Positions 1 through 8,173 of a stretch of DNA of 64,000 bases are shown piece by piece. The first letter of the stretch is position 1. Each line of letters starts with the position of its first letter. The DNA is taken from NCBI GenBank assembly GCA_963932465.1, contig CAWVRF010001077.1:310001-374000 (forward strand), in the 5' to 3' direction. This stretch comes from Maratus speciosus. Lineage: Eukaryota > Arthropoda > Arachnida > Araneae > Salticidae. A program made the position numbers and the translations under genes. The notes beneath the pieces were generated by a model, which had not been told where the DNA came from, searched no databases, and worked only from the letters and a program-made list of their open reading frames with translations.

Positions 1-5
1 TTAGG

Positions 6-11
6 ATTATA
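6..11. repeat. Polinton target site duplication, left
   Basis: ATTATA directly before the AG terminus, identical to 21559-21564. Six bases is the length known for Polinton insertion. Confidence 0.93.
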
Positions 12-61
12 AGTAGTATATAGGGGGTCCTTTGGCACACTTTTTATATTCCACTAAATGC

Positions 62-564
62 AAATATTTAACGATTTTTGTAAGATTTTGCTCAAAAAAT
101 TTGACTGTTAAAATATCGGTGCTGTAACGATTTTATAACGATTTATCGAGCAAATGATGATAAAAATTGCATTGTGTGGATATTTTTATTTTTTCTACTA
201 AATTATGTAAAGAAGAAGTTTTAAGAAAAGGTTATAGAATAAACAATAAAAAAAACCTGATTATAAATAATAACGTAATCAATTTAGATAAAATAATCAT
301 CATTTTTAAATGTAAATATTTAACGATTTTTGTAAGATTTTGCTCAAAAAATTTGACTGTTAAAATATCGGTGCTGTAACGATTTTATAACGATTTATAG
401 AGCAAATGATGATAAAAATTGCATTGTGTGGATATTTTTATTTTTTCTACTAAATTATCTAAAGAAGAAGTTTTAAGAAAAGGTTATAGAATAAACAATA
501 AAAAAACCTGATTATAAATAATAACGTAATCAATTTAGATAAAATAATCATCATTTTTAAATGT
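62..564 (+). repeat. about 252-bp tandem duplication inside the left TIR
   Basis: Two head-to-tail copies (62-313 and 314-564) beginning AAATATTTAACGATTTTTG. They differ by a few substitutions and one base in an A tract. The right end has only one partial copy, so the two termini are asymmetric. Small open frames here (for example 167-379) are by-products of AT-rich repeat sequence. Confidence 0.88.
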
Positions 565-632
565 AAATATTTAATTATTATAGTGATGAAAAAATTTAGT
601 CTGATTATAGATTGACGTACTTTCTTAATAGT

Positions 633-1082
633 CTACCAAAAGCTGATAAACAACCTTCCTCTAGGATAATATAGATAGGAATAAGAAAAGCAAAGAGCAG
701 CGTTATATAATAAGTTATCGGCATTATAACCAATCCTAAAATCTTTAGTAGCATTAAAAGCTATAGAATAGTATAAGTTATTATCTCCGGGAATATAAAT
801 ATGAAACCATTCTTTAGTTTCGGGTATTAAATTCCAATTGTCATCACATTTACTTTCTATCCAAAAATAAACACCAGGTTGAGAAAATTTAGAGGCTTGA
901 TCCATTTTGTATATTTTAGCGGTGAAAGTTAATTTTATTGTATCATTGAAACTATTAAATATAGTATAATTATTAGAGTTATCGATGCTATGATTTGTAA
1001 TAACGGGGTCAAATTTAAAATAATGAAAGGTAGGCGAAAGACAATTAAAGAGTAAAGTACTTATGACAAAATATTGTAACAT
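633..1082 (-). CDS. probable secreted protein of unknown function, left copy
   Basis: A 149-residue protein, near twin of the product at 20822-21271 (8 substitutions by eye). It has a hydrophobic N-terminus (about residues 1-21) that looks like a signal peptide, followed by a polar, Asn- and Tyr-rich domain with Cys-79 and Cys-132. The near identity over the whole frame, against clear divergence of neighbouring non-coding sequence, suggests coding constraint or recent conversion between the ends. I recognise no family. Position next to the TIR on both sides means each end of the element presents the same gene, pointing inward to the centre of the element. Confidence 0.6.
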   Translation of the reverse strand: MLQYFVISTLLFNCLSPTFHYFKFDPVITNHSIDNSNNYTIFNSFNDTIKLTFTAKIYKMDQASKFSQPGVYFWIESKCDDNWNLIPETKEWFHIYIPGDNNLYYSIAFNATKDFRIGYNADNLLYNAALCFSYSYLYYPRGRLFISFW

Positions 1083-1194
1083 TTATTTCTAAATAAATTT
1101 TCGATAGATTAAATAAAATCCATTCGAACAAAGTTTAGACAGATGAAATAAATAAGAAATATCAATTGCATTATATTGAAGTCTGAAATAAAAG

Positions 1195-1413
1195 TTAAAT
1201 GATTTTTATGATATGTTTTAAATTTTGAATAGATCTCTCTTTTTTATTAGCAATTATAAATACTATTCTGTTAGTTCGATAAAATAAAAAAAAATAGTTT
1301 GTGTGGAAATGAACCCATCTTTGCCCGAAAAGAAATTTGTACTTAAAAACAGATATATTTTGAATTTCAGTAAATATTATTCTGGTAGTTTGATAGTTCG
1401 ATAAAAGGTCCAT
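1195..1413 (-). pseudogene. decayed copy of the helical protein gene (19987-20229)
   Basis: The first 26 or so residues match the right-end gene product exactly (MDLLSNYQTTRIIFTEIQ and following), then the two sequences part. Here the frame runs into unrelated low-complexity sequence and ends after 72 residues. It belongs to the inverted duplication that extends the left TIR. Loss of the charged C-terminal helix makes function unlikely. Confidence 0.65.
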
Positions 1414-1442
1414 TCGATTATTGTAAGATTTAAAACAAATTG

Positions 1443-1545
1443 TAGGATTAAGCTTTTTCTAATTCATAATCATAAAAGCCGTCATTATTTTTTCCTTTAA
1501 AATGAAAGATATAACCTCAGTTTTGTTATTGCTGTTTCAGCGATA
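1443..1545 (-). pseudogene. 3' fragment of the OB-fold protein gene (19665-19952)
   Basis: The minus strand matches the last 30 or so codons of the right-end gene almost base for base, including the stop and downstream sequence up to the next gene. Homology stops sharply near 1545, which marks the inner edge of the inverted duplication. Confidence 0.75.
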
Positions 1546-1566
1546 CGTAGGCTGTTATATCTCTAA

Positions 1567-1866
1567 TCAATCTTTGAATCTTTTATCACAGCTCGTAGCG
1601 AGATGCGTACAGTAAAGGCCTTGAATATATCGGATTTCCTCGTACGGAAAAATTTCTTGAAAGACGGAAGTATTAAAAAATAGTTTGACTGTCATCTTCT
1701 TACAACTGCTAATAGATGGTAGCACTATAAAATTTTTTCGAATGTACAAGGAACGAATTATGGTGTATTCCTTCATTTTTGAAAGAAAAAATGCAGGAAT
1801 TAATAAGAATTTTTCTAATATTTTATTTAATTTGTATAGGAATTGTATATATAATGTATAATACAA
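1567..1866 (-). CDS. hypothetical protein, doubtful
   Basis: A 99-residue open frame just inside the inverted duplication, with a hydrophobic N-terminal third and four cysteines. An internal Met at about residue 31 would give a shorter product. No family is recognised and there is no leader motif before it. It could be a remnant of a left-arm Polinton gene or chance. Confidence 0.2.
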   Translation of the reverse strand: MYYTLYIQFLYKLNKILEKFLLIPAFFLSKMKEYTIIRSLYIRKNFIVLPSISSCKKMTVKLFFNTSVFQEIFPYEEIRYIQGLYCTHLATSCDKRFKD

Positions 1867-2429
1867 TATGTATATTTAATTTAATTTAATTTAATAGAAA
1901 CAAAAACGGATGAATATTGTTCGCTGTCTAAAGGATTCATTCATGAATGATATGCCCAAAGAATACTAATAAATTATTGATTTCTGTTAATATAATATTA
2001 TAATAATTCAGTTAAATGTAATATTAAATTTCAGTTTTTATTGTTTCTATGTGAAGAAAATTTAAGAATAGGCCAGAGACTTATAATTTCTTAGAAGAAG
2101 ATGATAATTTTTTAATTTTAGTAATAAATCCAAGCATCTTTTGAACTATATTATTGTCACAAAGATGTTATATTGAAATTTATTTATTCTGATACATTCC
2201 TAGCAATTTAGAGACCGGAATTTACGAAAAAGAAAAAATAATTATACATTAGCGAATTAATAAAGACTTATTAATTTCTTAGAAGAAGATGATAATTTTT
2301 TTAATTTTAATAATAAATCCAAAACATCGTTTGAACTATATTACAGTCTAAATCCTTAATATTTTCTTCGCGAAATAGATATTTTACGGTAGTTCAATAG
2401 TTATATATATTAAAAAAGGCTTTCACTCT
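1867..2429. other. AT-rich intergenic stretch with a direct repeat
   Basis: No gene seen. About 80 bp starting near 2079 (TTCTTAGAAGAAGATGATAA) is repeated in the same orientation near 2267, offset about 190 bp, with a few differences. It is probably degenerate Polinton sequence. Confidence 0.5.
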
Positions 2430-2695
2430 GAGCTCTCATCTGTATGGTGGTTAAGATACTGCGACTTTATCGGCATTCTTCATCGGATGCCAAGGTTGCA
2501 GGTTCGAACCCCAGACCGGCAAAAACCCAATCGACACGCAACAAGCGTGAAATAGCCCCCTATATTTCTTAACGCTTGGTGCGTAATCCATTGGGGGCAT
2601 TTTGCTAAAATTTGTGGGGATAATGACGTCACACATCGATAAAGTCGATTAATTACAGTCGATAAAGTTGCGTATCAGAGATCAGATGAGAGCTC
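2430..2695. mobile_element. tRNA-promoter element with 13-bp inverted ends
   Basis: Bounded by GAGCTCTCATCTG (2430-2442) and its exact reverse complement (2683-2695). Inside, 2444-2516 resembles a tRNA gene: an A-box-like TGGTGGTTAAGATACTG and a B box GGTTCGAACCCC, at tRNA-like spacing, for RNA polymerase III. A SINE normally lacks inverted ends and a MITE normally lacks a tRNA head, so this is a mixed architecture. A B box inside a folded DNA element is the alternative reading. Confidence 0.55.
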
Positions 2696-2786
2696 CCCCT
2701 CCATAGCTAAACTCTCTCTAATTATTAAATAATTAGAGTTGATTAAAAAGCAGAAAAACCAACGTTTAAAATGCACAAATAATATA

Positions 2787-2839
2787 TGAAAAGCAGCAAA
2801 CAGCTGTTTCGAATCTACTAGCGAGATTCTTCTTCAGTG
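2787..2839 (-). ncRNA. hammerhead-ribozyme-like motif of the Penelope element (degenerate)
   Basis: On the minus strand the order is CTGAAGA, a GAATCT/AGATTC hairpin, GAAA, then an ACAGC...GCTG hairpin. This is the core layout of minimal hammerheads known from Penelope-like elements (CUGANGA, stem II, GAAA, short stem III). The base expected to close stem III beside the cleavage site is C instead of U, so this copy is likely inactive. Confidence 0.5.
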
Positions 2840-3029
2840 CAAAAGGAACAGCGTGCTAGAAAAAGCAAGGCTGAACAAAATCATAGACAGAGACGCGATG
2901 GCTTTTATACCCTATGCGGGTGGCGAAGTCGCCGAAACAACCAATGAGAGAGAAGCAGTGGAAACGACTGGGTGGACAAGTAGCGACATCTACCGGAGAA
3001 GTAGAGAAAAGAAACCAAAAAAGGAGGAA

Positions 3030-3992
3030 TTAAATTAACGCTTTCCAAATACTTGGAAAATCTGGAGTACTAGATAAATCATTGACTAAAGAGTGAGAAT
3101 TTTTAATGATATGGTAAGCTTCCCAAAAATCAAGATCAAGGTTAGAAGAACATTTTTGGATAATGATGGCTGAGGAAAAATCGAACCTATGTTGAGAAGA
3201 CCAAGAATGTTGAGCAATAGAAGAACGTTTGAGCTCCTGATTTTTAACATAACCTTCATGCTCTTTTAAACGAAATCTAAGAGCACGTTTAGTCTGACCA
3301 ATATAAGAAAGACCACACTGACAAGAGATCTGGTAAATGCCCCAATTATCCAGGCGATCAACGGGGTGTTTGAGATTTGAAAAAGGGATTTTATTAACAG
3401 GAGAAAAAATAACTTTAAAATCAAACCTTCTTAGGATTTTAGCAACTTGCTGACTGATTTTAGGAAAAAATGGTAATACAACTGAAGTATTAGAGTTGGA
3501 ATTAGAATGCTTTTCAGAATGGTTGGATTTCGTCAATTTCTTATAAATAGAATCGATAATATTAGAGGAATAACCACGATCGACAGCAATAGCTTTGAGG
3601 TAATTAAGTTCAGCACTAAGTAACTGAGGAGTGGAACAAATATTAGTAGCCCGAAAAACAAAAGTATTGAAAGCAGCGAATTTCTGGTTAGGGGGATGAG
3701 AAGAATACCTGTGAGGTGGGAGACTGACAGCAAAAGGTTTACGAAAGACGGTAGTCTGAAAGCCATTTTCACAACGAATAACAAGGACATCCAGGAAAGA
3801 AAGACAGTTATTGGTCTCAATTTCAGAGGTAAATTGAATGCAGAGATCAATGGAATTCATAATAGAGAGAATATGATTAATATCCGAATTCATTTCAATC
3901 AGGACATAAACATCATCAACTGTCATCAATGGTTCAAGTCCGATAGGGCCGTTTCGCACTGGATTATCATACGGTGGATAATAAACAGCCAT
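3030..3992 (-). pseudogene. Penelope-like reverse transcriptase (C-terminal part) with GIY-YIG endonuclease
   Basis: A 320-residue frame. It opens at the end of the RT palm, where TVDD (about residues 24-27) matches the catalytic YVDD box of Penelope RTs with Tyr replaced by Thr. Next comes the thumb region with CLSFLDVLV (about 62-70), a usual Penelope block. The C-terminal third holds the GIY-YIG nuclease: WGIYQISCQCGLSYIGQTKR near 220-240, with the expected downstream Arg and a Glu. GIY-YIG nicks target DNA during Penelope insertion. The fingers and most of the palm are missing, so this is a dead fragment even though the frame is open. Confidence 0.9.
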
Positions 3993-4011
3993 TTATAAAG
4001 ACTAAAAAATC

Positions 4012-5371
4012 TTATTCTCCTAACGTTTTAATCATAGTAATTTCTTTTTTATTCATATTTAATATACATTTCTTTCTTACTTCTAAAATATAGTAAAATA
4101 CATATTCTTTGGTTGTTTCTTTTTCTAATTTCCAATTGAATTCTATTCTCAAATTTTCAAGAGTGGTGTAGTTTACATGATTTGACAAATCAAAATGAAT
4201 TACAGGATATAATTTACCAAAATCTGAATAATTTACCATACATCCGGTTTCTGTGTTTAGATTATTGAGACCTGATTCCAGAAAAGATTCATATAACCTA
4301 TTATATTCCTTTTTATCAAAATCCATCGTATATCGCTCTGCTGGTAACGGCGATCTGTTAATCATCAACCAACATTCGATCATATCCAAATTATCAAATA
4401 TCATATTATTTTTTTTAGGATTTTCATTTCTGTCGAAATATTGCGGTATTACAAATAATCTTAAAACTTCATCGGATGTAGCAGATATAGAATCGGAACC
4501 GCTTTTATACTTATTAATAGGACTAGATCTGTTAATTTCATACTGATTCCAGTTTATTTCTATATCCGTATTAGATAATTTTAATTCATTATAGAGAATC
4601 TCCGCACCATTTTTAAAGTCGACGTATCTCACCCACAGCGCTATGTCTTCAATTTCTACTTTATAATCTGGATTTGCAGCGTCTGTGTAAATCATATTTC
4701 TGCTATCGTCTCTTTGGAATTCCAGTCTTATTATGAAACCAGAAATGGCTTTTTTATATTCTGCGACGAAATCAAAAATTTCCTTTAAAGGCGTCCATGT
4801 TGTAACTGAATTACTATTTTTCGACAATTCCCATCTTTTTTTAAATCCTTTATTGTAGTTTTCATTTTTTACAATTTTTAATTTATTGACGACATCTTTT
4901 ATAGGGGTTGTAGCAGTTATCGTACCATCGTCTTGAAGTAAACTTTTATTTCTATCAGCACTATCATTGGTATCCGGATAAAAACCTATATTGGTGGCTT
5001 CTGATGTTGAATAATCTCTGGTATAATCCTTAAGTCTCTTAACCTGTAGAATGTAGGAGTGATAGTCTCCAACTGATTCGATTATTTGTTTACCTATCTG
5101 AAGTTTTACGCCTTTCATAGAACACACAGCTGCGACATTATCATCGTTTATAGATGCACCGCTGGATTATATAATTTTCCACTTTGTCTCAAGGTAACTC
5201 TCCGATAATGAAATAGGATCATTTGTATCGGTAATTTCGAAATGAAACGTAGTATTTTCTTTTTTGTCATTATGGCTTGTACTAGGCAATCTTATTTTTT
5301 TTTAATTCGCTACTTTTTATATCGTTATTATAATAATAATGAGTATCTCTTAGATCATAATTTTTTTCCAT
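4012..5371 (-). pseudogene. Polinton major capsid protein (double jelly-roll), two lesions
   Basis: The intact frame covers 4012-5127 (371 residues), but homologous coding sequence continues upstream to an ATG at 5369-5371 directly after the preceding stop. About 453 codons in total fit a double jelly-roll capsid protein. Order of blocks fits Polinton MCPs: a DDNVAA-type segment, the GVKLQIG strand, a PLKEIFDF segment, and the C-terminal LRIEFNW strand. Lesions: a one-base shift in an A9 tract (5295-5303) and an in-frame TAA (5167-5169). The stop cannot be a homopolymer artefact. Translation from the internal Met would lack the first strands, so a working capsid from this copy is doubtful. 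It would self-assemble into the virion shell with the penton-like protein encoded upstream. Confidence 0.8.
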
Positions 5372-5550
5372 TTATTTAGGAAGAATTTTTAGACCTGTTC
5401 CTTTCATCTTTTTTGAAAATATTTCATTCAATATGTCAGCATCAGTCAATCTGTCAACTACTGTTTTTTCATTCAAATCTACTTTTTTAGATTTAAAAAT
5501 CCTTTTCCTTGAATTCTTTTACTTTTCCTATATAATCTGTGTTGATTCAT
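5372..5550 (-). pseudogene. small basic Polinton protein, frameshifted
   Basis: About 60 codons between the penton and MCP genes. The ATG at 5548-5550 follows the penton stop closely, and the stop TAA touches the MCP start (TAAATG). The first 23 codons are basic. The rest (containing VVDRLTDADILNEIF and ending ILPK) lies in another frame, the shift falling in an A6 tract. Function unknown. Its tight packing between capsid genes suggests a small virion or assembly protein. Confidence 0.5.
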
Positions 5551-5554
5551 TTAT

Positions 5555-6307
5555 TTATTGAGAAAATTTAGTTAATATCAGTTGATATATTTTTTCAACA
5601 TAGTCTTCGTTTTCCTCTACGACTCGAAAATTATACTCAATTAAACCTTTATTTAAATCAATTAATTCACCATTTTGATTCGTAACTCTCATCCTTATTC
5701 TACGAATTGAATCCCTATTCACAGGATAATATATTAAATTATTGAATTCTTTCGAAATGATAACACCAGGTACATCCCTCGGTGTGAAAGAATAAATAAC
5801 TTCTGAATTATTCTGGTTGATTAAAGATCCATTAACTACATCACAATGAATATATATAATGTCGTTTCCGTTTGTTATATCTGCTATATTTTCACCTTCT
5901 ATTACAGTCTCTTCATCATGACTTTCGTAAACTTTTTTTTCAAAGCCTATTAACTTATGAAAATCGCTTTTTGTTAAATCGATATTCCAAACTTTAGTTA
6001 ATTTAATAAGCATTCTCAGTCTAGATTGTATTCTACCAAATTTTACCGGAGGATCGTCTGAACCAAACACTTTCATTACATCTATATTTAAATCTTCAAC
6101 ATTTTTATTACCATAAGGAATAGTGATAGATTTAACATTATTCTCATCTGTGTATACGTCAAACGTATTAGTTTTATCTGTTATGTTAAACCATGAAACT
6201 GTCATAGTAAAAGATTGCAATGCTAATTTTTTTAATTTAAGAGGTTTAGGAAATTCAACAGTGAAATCCTCTGATTTTTCATGACTTTTTGGTTTCAATT
6301 TGATCAT
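5555..6307 (-). CDS. Polinton minor capsid protein (penton-like, single jelly-roll)
   Basis: An uninterrupted 250-residue frame. Late strands match the Polinton minor capsid pattern: IIYIHCDVV (about 151-159), then a DVPGVII turn, YYPV, and SIRRIRMRV followed by a Leu-Asn-Lys-Gly turn near the C-terminus. This protein would form the vertices of the capsid. Its start carries CTGTCTAATAAATG, the end of the leader seen before the core protein, ATPase and PLA2 genes. It is the second gene from the protease in a minus-strand cluster of closely spaced virion genes. Confidence 0.82.
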   Translation of the reverse strand: MIKLKPKSHEKSEDFTVEFPKPLKLKKLALQSFTMTVSWFNITDKTNTFDVYTDENNVKSITIPYGNKNVEDLNIDVMKVFGSDDPPVKFGRIQSRLRMLIKLTKVWNIDLTKSDFHKLIGFEKKVYESHDEETVIEGENIADITNGNDIIYIHCDVVNGSLINQNNSEVIYSFTPRDVPGVIISKEFNNLIYYPVNRDSIRRIRMRVTNQNGELIDLNKGLIEYNFRVVEENEDYVEKIYQLILTKFSQ

Positions 6308-6328
6308 TTATTAGACAGTAAAAATTCT

Positions 6329-6946
6329 TTAAATATGAAAAACAAGCTCTTCGTTATAATCGCTAGGCTGTTGGGTGAATGAATTATGTACACATTCTGG
6401 ACATTTACCGGTATTTCTTTCTTTTATATATTTCATACAAAATAATCCACAGTTTACAGAAGTAGGTTTTTGTAAAAAACTATCATTGTGAGCTATATTG
6501 ACTTTTTTATTGGACAGTTTAAGAAATTTCATAATATTTTCAGGAATATATTTTTCTCTGAGTTTGATATTTTTATATATATATTCCCCAAAAGGATCGA
6601 AATATTCTACATAGTTATATTTCGGGTCATTATAATAAGAAACCCAATGTGTTCCAGGACCAGTCGAAATATCTAAATTAATAATACCGCTTTCAAAATT
6701 TCCAATCTTTTTAGGAAGTAAATCGGAGGTGAAAACACCTCTGAATCCCTTTTCATCTTTCATATTTTCCTTAATCGTCTTATCCGATATACCCAATTTT
6801 GTTATCGGGATTTTTTTTTTTAGACAGGGAAGCTGGCGTTTTTTTAATACCAGATCCTTTGTTTTCCCAAGGTTGAAAAACTCCAGATCCCGAAATTTTA
6901 TCCAGGATTTTTTTAGTTCCCCAACCCGCTGCACCACTCGCAGCAC
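6329..6946 (-). CDS. adenain-like cysteine protease (capsid maturation)
   Basis: The catalytic set of adenovirus-type proteases is present in order: His-100 in GTHW, Asp-117 in YFDPFGE, Gln-159, and Cys-166 in VNCGLFCMKYI, with Gln seven residues before Cys as in adenain. The enzyme processes capsid and core proteins. The true start is unclear. The first 45 or so residues overlap the core-protein gene in another frame and look like shadow sequence. Resemblance to known proteases begins near residue 46 (IPITKLGISDK), right after an A11 tract (6811-6821). Either the protease starts at an internal codon, or core and protease form one product by slippage or after a lost base. The catalytic region itself is intact. 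Confidence 0.88.
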   Translation of the reverse strand: MLRVVQRVGELKKSWIKFRDLEFFNLGKTKDLVLKKRQLPCLKKKIPITKLGISDKTIKENMKDEKGFRGVFTSDLLPKKIGNFESGIINLDISTGPGTHWVSYYNDPKYNYVEYFDPFGEYIYKNIKLREKYIPENIMKFLKLSNKKVNIAHNDSFLQKPTSVNCGLFCMKYIKERNTGKCPECVHNSFTQQPSDYNEELVFHI

Positions 6947-7199
6947 CGAGTCCTAGTGATGTTAAAATAGGAATTAAAAAAGGTAAAAATCCACCGTTTT
7001 TATCTAATTGAGTTTTGCTTATAGTTATTCTTTTACCTTTACTAATCTGATTAATCTGTGTTTTAGTTAAATACATTTCATAATTGGAAGGTTTAGAATT
7101 GTCTATCTGCAGTGTCAGTTCTTCTTTTTTTCTGAGAGCAGATTTCAATTTACTAATCTGTCCGTCACTCAAATGAATCTTCTTTTTTACATAACTCAT
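6780..7199 (-). CDS. Polinton core/membrane-active protein
   Basis: 139 residues. The N-terminus has paired helical segments of the type HLSDGQISKLKSAL (9-22) and LTKTQINQISKG (44-55), then SKTQL and a hydrophobic glycine-rich stretch (69-94, beginning GGFLPFLIPIL). This layout is common in Polinton and adintovirus proteins compared with adenovirus core or pVI-like proteins, which bind DNA or disrupt membranes. That role is inferred. It starts with the full 32-bp GAAAGCGTCA-type leader. Its 3' end overlaps the protease frame at the A11 tract. Confidence 0.7.
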   Translation of the reverse strand: MSYVKKKIHLSDGQISKLKSALRKKEELTLQIDNSKPSNYEMYLTKTQINQISKGKRITISKTQLDKNGGFLPFLIPILTSLGLGAASGAAGWGTKKILDKISGSGVFQPWENKGSGIKKTPASLSKKKNPDNKIGYIG

Positions 7200-7228
7200 T
7201 TATTAGGCAGCAAAAAGCTGACGCTTTC
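7197..7228 (-). promoter_or_regulatory. virion-gene leader before the core protein
   Basis: Minus-strand copy of the same 32-base leader with two substitutions against 8142-8173, ending in the core-protein ATG. A shorter relict (CTGTCTAATAAATG) stands before the penton gene at 6307. Confidence 0.7.
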
Positions 7229-8027
7229 AAAGAAGAAATTGATTGTATAATCGTTCTTTATCTCCGTTAGTTATTTTTTTAGTTTTAATAAGTTTGTCTA
7301 TTAGCACTTCATTTTTTAATTTTTTCGACTTGCTACCTTGACATATTTTTTCAATTAATTCAGATAATAAATCTAATCCTTTACCGATTTTCATTACTTC
7401 GCTACCTCGAATTGTAGTTAATCTAGCCAGATATTTTTGTAGCTCATCTTCTTTATATTTAACAGTGTCTAATTCATCCTTTTTCTGACTTAATATCTCC
7501 TCTGAAAGATTTTTAGCCCGCGTAATTGTACTTTGTAAGTTGCCTTTTTTCCTCGATAATTCTTCTTTTAACTCCTTAGCCTTTGCATACATTTCATCTA
7601 ATTTTACTTTATTGTCTAGGAGTTTCGAAGGTCTGTATAATTTTTCAGTTATTAAATAATCTGTATCTAAATACTGATCAACATTATAAATAAGTGGTTG
7701 TTCTTTATATAATTCTTTGACATCTTCGATCGCTTCAGGAATAATTCTAGATGATTCTGCAATAGGCTGTAAAGATATATTTAATTCGTCCAATTTATCA
7801 CTGATAGATTTAATATTTTCTTTTCTACTTTTATCCTGTTCTTCTAATTTTTTAGTGACAGGTTTATGAAATTCAGTTAAACTTTTGTCTATACCTAGCT
7901 TTCTATCACGCTGTTCTTCATTATTTTTTCTAATATCTGCTTGTAATTTGACAAGTTTTATTGCATTTTTTAATTCTTCTTTTTGTTTCTTATTTCGATC
8001 TTTTTCTAAATCGTTTATTTTATCCAT
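7227..8027 (-). CDS. coiled-coil protein of unknown function
   Basis: 266 residues, very rich in Lys and Glu, with long predicted coiled coils at about 1-90 and 140-205 separated by a Tyr- and Pro-containing segment (LIYNVDQYLDTDYLI). It occupies the place where Polintons carry an uncharacterised virion-cluster gene (PX/PY type), but I cannot assign it to either by sequence. It is divergent from the ATPase gene, with which it shares the 8028-8170 control region. Confidence 0.65.
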   Translation of the reverse strand: MDKINDLEKDRNKKQKEELKNAIKLVKLQADIRKNNEEQRDRKLGIDKSLTEFHKPVTKKLEEQDKSRKENIKSISDKLDELNISLQPIAESSRIIPEAIEDVKELYKEQPLIYNVDQYLDTDYLITEKLYRPSKLLDNKVKLDEMYAKAKELKEELSRKKGNLQSTITRAKNLSEEILSQKKDELDTVKYKEDELQKYLARLTTIRGSEVMKIGKGLDLLSELIEKICQGSKSKKLKNEVLIDKLIKTKKITNGDKERLYNQFLL

Positions 8028-8170
8028 TTATATAGTTTTAAATTAGAAGCGACAGCTTCGCCGTCTATTTTTACTGACAGCTAATTAGAAGCGATAATGT
8101 TTTTACTGACAGCTAATATGTTTTTACTGACAGCAACATTTGAAAGCGTCAGCTTTTCGCTGTCTAATAA
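8028..8170. promoter_or_regulatory. divergent control region with repeated motifs
   Basis: Lies between the minus-strand virion genes and the plus-strand ATPase gene. It holds three copies of TTTTTACTGACAGCTAAT-like sequence (about 8066-8135), a GAAGCGACAGCTTCGCCGTC segment, and at 8142-8173 the full leader ending in the ATPase ATG. It is the likely bidirectional late promoter. Confidence 0.6.
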
Positions 8171-8173
8171 ATG
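8142..8173 (+). promoter_or_regulatory. virion-gene leader before the ATPase
   Basis: Begins GAAAGCGTCAGCTTTTCGCT and ends GTCTAATAAATG with the ATPase start. Same length and start position relative to the ATG as 9298-9329 and, on the minus strand, 7197-7228. AAAGC-GTCA-GCTTT can form a small hairpin. Confidence 0.7.

Larger units (their letters stand above)
12..1545 (+). repeat. left terminal inverted repeat and extended inverted duplication
   Basis: Positions 12 to about 245 are nearly identical to the reverse complement of about 21325-21558 (the strict TIR). Homology to the right end then continues in inverted orientation through the secreted-protein gene (633-1082 against 20822-21271), the start of the helical gene (1413 downward against 19987 upward) and the 3' end of the OB-fold gene (1443-1545 against about 19855-19960). 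The left copy lacks the 23-residue repeat gene (20258-20755). So the left end is an inverted, internally deleted copy of the right end. Confidence 0.88.
2750..3998 (-). mobile_element. 5'-truncated Penelope-like retroelement
   Basis: Contains the 3' part of a Penelope ORF (3030-3992) and about 280 bp of 3' sequence with a hammerhead-like motif, on the minus strand. The left boundary is uncertain, in the AT-rich sequence near 2740-2760. The truncation point is near 3998, close to the capsid-gene stop, so the insertion fell in the spacer downstream of that gene and left it intact. Confidence 0.8.

Noticed and set aside
2451..2516. A real tRNA gene
   Set aside because: Promoter boxes are present but the acceptor and other arms do not pair well, and the unit is closed by inverted repeats.
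3533..3998. Open frames in other phases over the Penelope fragment
   Set aside because: Shadows of the RT/GIY-YIG frame.
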